Shown in pieces: positions 38,873-40,501 of a stretch of 40,501 bases of DNA. Within the stretch, counting starts at the first letter, position 1; the number at the start of each line of letters is the position of its first letter. This DNA is from Tritrichomonas foetus (Eukaryota > Parabasalia > Tritrichomonadida > Tritrichomonadidae). The stretch spans positions 1 to 40,501 of the forward strand of contig MLAK01000998.1 in NCBI GenBank assembly GCA_001839685.1, written 5' to 3'. Position numbers and translations under genes: made by a program. Below the pieces are notes generated by a model. The model worked only from the letters and a program-made list of their open reading frames with translations. It did not search any database and was not told the origin of the DNA.

Positions 38873-40501
38873 TTAAAGTCGAATTGATCAATTTCCAGAA
38901 AATATTATTCGAATTAGTTCTCACTCTTAAAATTGAATAACAATTTAATTAATTCGATGTTTAGTTGAGTGATCAGTTAAAGTGTCTTCAATCAAAAAAT
39001 AACTTTTCAATTAAATCATTTTAATTTTTTTCAAAACGATTTTATGATGAAATATTTTATGAATATCAATTAATTCAAATGGAGATAATATTCTAATTCA
39101 ATTTTTTTAGTACATGTGTTTTTGCTTCATTCATCTTTAAAAAATAAAAAGATTTAATTATTCAAAAAATCGATTTTTTTCTTTCAGAAATTTGTCCAGA
39201 GTAAATCAAATTATTGGGACAAAACATAATTTCCCGGTTGTTTTTAAGAATATATTCATCTCTTTATGGCAATTCATATTAAACATAAATTGTTCTACTA
39301 ATGATAGTGAGTAGTTTAACCACTGCCTTTTTTTCTAATTGTAAATTTTCTGTTTTAATTTTATAATAATATTTTAGTTTTGATCATTTCATATTTCCAT
39401 AAGAATAAATAAAAAGCAGGAAATCATGCTGTAAATAGGCTGTTTTTCTCTTTAATTAACTATTGAGTAGTATCTTCAGATTTTGATCTTCAGAAATATG
39501 AACAGCATTACTTTTTGAATGCATTCTTTTTAAGATTCATTAATACCATACCAGACTAGTTGTAAAATTAATAATTATTTAGTGAAAATATGAATTCTTT
39601 GTTGATAAATTATAAAATAACAGCTGAACTAGAAAAAATAATTGCTATATTTAGATGGTCCTGATCTTTTTTCCAAATCTGTAATTACTCATATTGGAAT
39701 TGATATGCGATTTAGTTTTGTGATTTCAACAATTTTGACTTTTTGGTTTTATATTAGGAATCTTTCGTTGGTGTCCTCACATGTAAATCATGATTAGTTT
39801 TTCTGTTCTTTTTAGAATAAAATTTGCAGTTATAAACGACTAATATTGTGTTTAGATATTTGAAATCGAAAATATAATGATTACCATTCCCATCAATGTT
39901 GATATTTTGTATGATTCTTACTTTAAAGAATTATCAAAGTATTCAATTATCGAACAGCTAATACTTTAAGTATCAGCAGATATACTCTATATAAATATAT
40001 TTATTATTTATCAAATGAAAGTTAAATTAGAAATTGATGATATACCATCTGAGATGATTTGCTTTTATCAGGGCAGTCTGGTAAATTGTTCATATTTAGC
40101 TTCATTGATGCAAACATGTTTGAGTTAATTGTATGACCACACAATTTTTTTCACACAAATTTTTTGTCTTTTCAATCAAAAACCCAAAACAACAAAATAT
40201 AATAATAATAAACATGATAAAGCCGATAATATCATGAAGATTATTCAAAATAATTAGAATTAAAGAAATGTGGGACTAATAATATATGTATTCCTCATTT
40301 TTGGGACTTTTGGAGAGAATTTTGAAATTTAATTCACATTGAAATCATTCTCAAAATTACACAACACTGGGTGTTTGAATAGAAAATGTATTGTTATGAA
40401 TTGCAAAAACTGAAGTTAAATTCCTATCAAAGGAAATATTCGCTACCAATCGAAAATATTTGCCTCCTATATGAAAGGTTTACATCGTGGTCCCCCAAAG
40501 G
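38873..40501. other. 1.6-kb trailing spacer
   Basis: No convincing gene. One 37-codon forward open frame (40015-40128) is listed separately. The remainder is AT-rich with stops in all frames. The last bases (GTGGTCCCCCAAAGG) are G+C rich and may approach a neighbouring gene. Confidence 0.5.
40015..40128 (+). CDS. Possible small ORF, 37 residues
   Basis: It starts at ATG 40015 (TCAA just upstream) and ends at TAA 40126-40128. Composition looks more protein-like than the flanks (MKVKLEIDDIPSEMICFYQ), but it is short and has no recognised family. It could be the remnant 5' end of a decayed gene. Confidence 0.2.
   Translation: MKVKLEIDDIPSEMICFYQGSLVNCSYLASLMQTCLS

Noticed and set aside
38873..40501. 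Search for a partial gene or tRNA at the right end
   Set aside because: All frames are closed by stops and no tRNA-like B box (GGTTCGANTCC) was seen; only the small open frame at 40015 is noted.

Overview
The window is about 40.5 kb of AT-rich, intron-poor eukaryotic DNA, and it most likely comes from a parabasalid (trichomonad), probably a Tritrichomonas/Trichomonas-type genome. Four things support this. One gene encodes an initiator-binding-domain (IBD) protein, a family known from trichomonads. A short two-repeat Myb protein of trichomonad style is present. All genes are uninterrupted open frames separated by short AT-rich spacers. Many proteins carry runs of asparagine. The species is an inference. 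I saw no rRNA, tRNA, CRISPR array, transposase, bacterial operon or candidate spliceosomal intron.

Layout from left to right. 0.6-6.9 kb: four forward genes, encoding a cyclin, a tubulin-ligase-like (TTLL) glutamylase, an NAD-kinase-family protein and the KEOPS enzyme Kae1. 6.9-8.1 kb: empty spacer. 8.1-14.2 kb: five reverse genes, encoding a BTB-like coiled-coil protein (copy A), a CFIm68/CPSF6-like RNA-processing factor, a tail-anchored FERM-like protein, a Myb R2R3 factor and a PDI-like thioredoxin protein. 14.7-19.2 kb: two forward genes, a Tul1/FLY-type membrane RING-H2 ubiquitin ligase and an Argonaute with a degraded catalytic tetrad. 19.3-21.4 kb: a long TTA microsatellite, a 471-base assembly gap and a second, almost identical copy of the BTB-like gene (copy B). 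21.7-24.4 kb: a Wntless/TMEM181-like eight-pass protein and the IBD transcription factor, both forward. 24.9-28.7 kb: two reverse genes, one unrecognised and one a helical-repeat protein. 28.8-33.1 kb: a truncated F5/8 type C (discoidin) fragment of the BTB family, a possible coding relic, and an RCC1-repeat/protein-kinase fusion. 33.5-38.9 kb: a deleted relic of the BTB gene, two related Ser/Thr kinases on the reverse strand, and between them a forward Frag1/DRAM/Sfk1-like membrane protein. 38.9-40.5 kb: no convincing gene.

The genes do not form a pathway; this looks like ordinary scattered eukaryotic gene order. Recurring themes are transcription and RNA control (IBD, Myb, CFIm68-like, Argonaute), the secretory and membrane system (PDI-like, Tul1-like RING, Wntless-like, Frag1-like), and signalling (three kinases, cyclin, FERM).

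The most notable structure is the BTB/coiled-coil/discoidin gene family. It has two near-identical direct copies about 12 kb apart, two decayed pieces elsewhere in the window, a shared sequence block just upstream of the start codon, and a gap about the size of a discoidin domain exactly where copy B should continue. The second most notable point is the Argonaute, in which two of the four slicer positions appear to be replaced.

Start codons are placed at ATG. Several open frames extend further upstream only through GTG or TTG, which I did not use.
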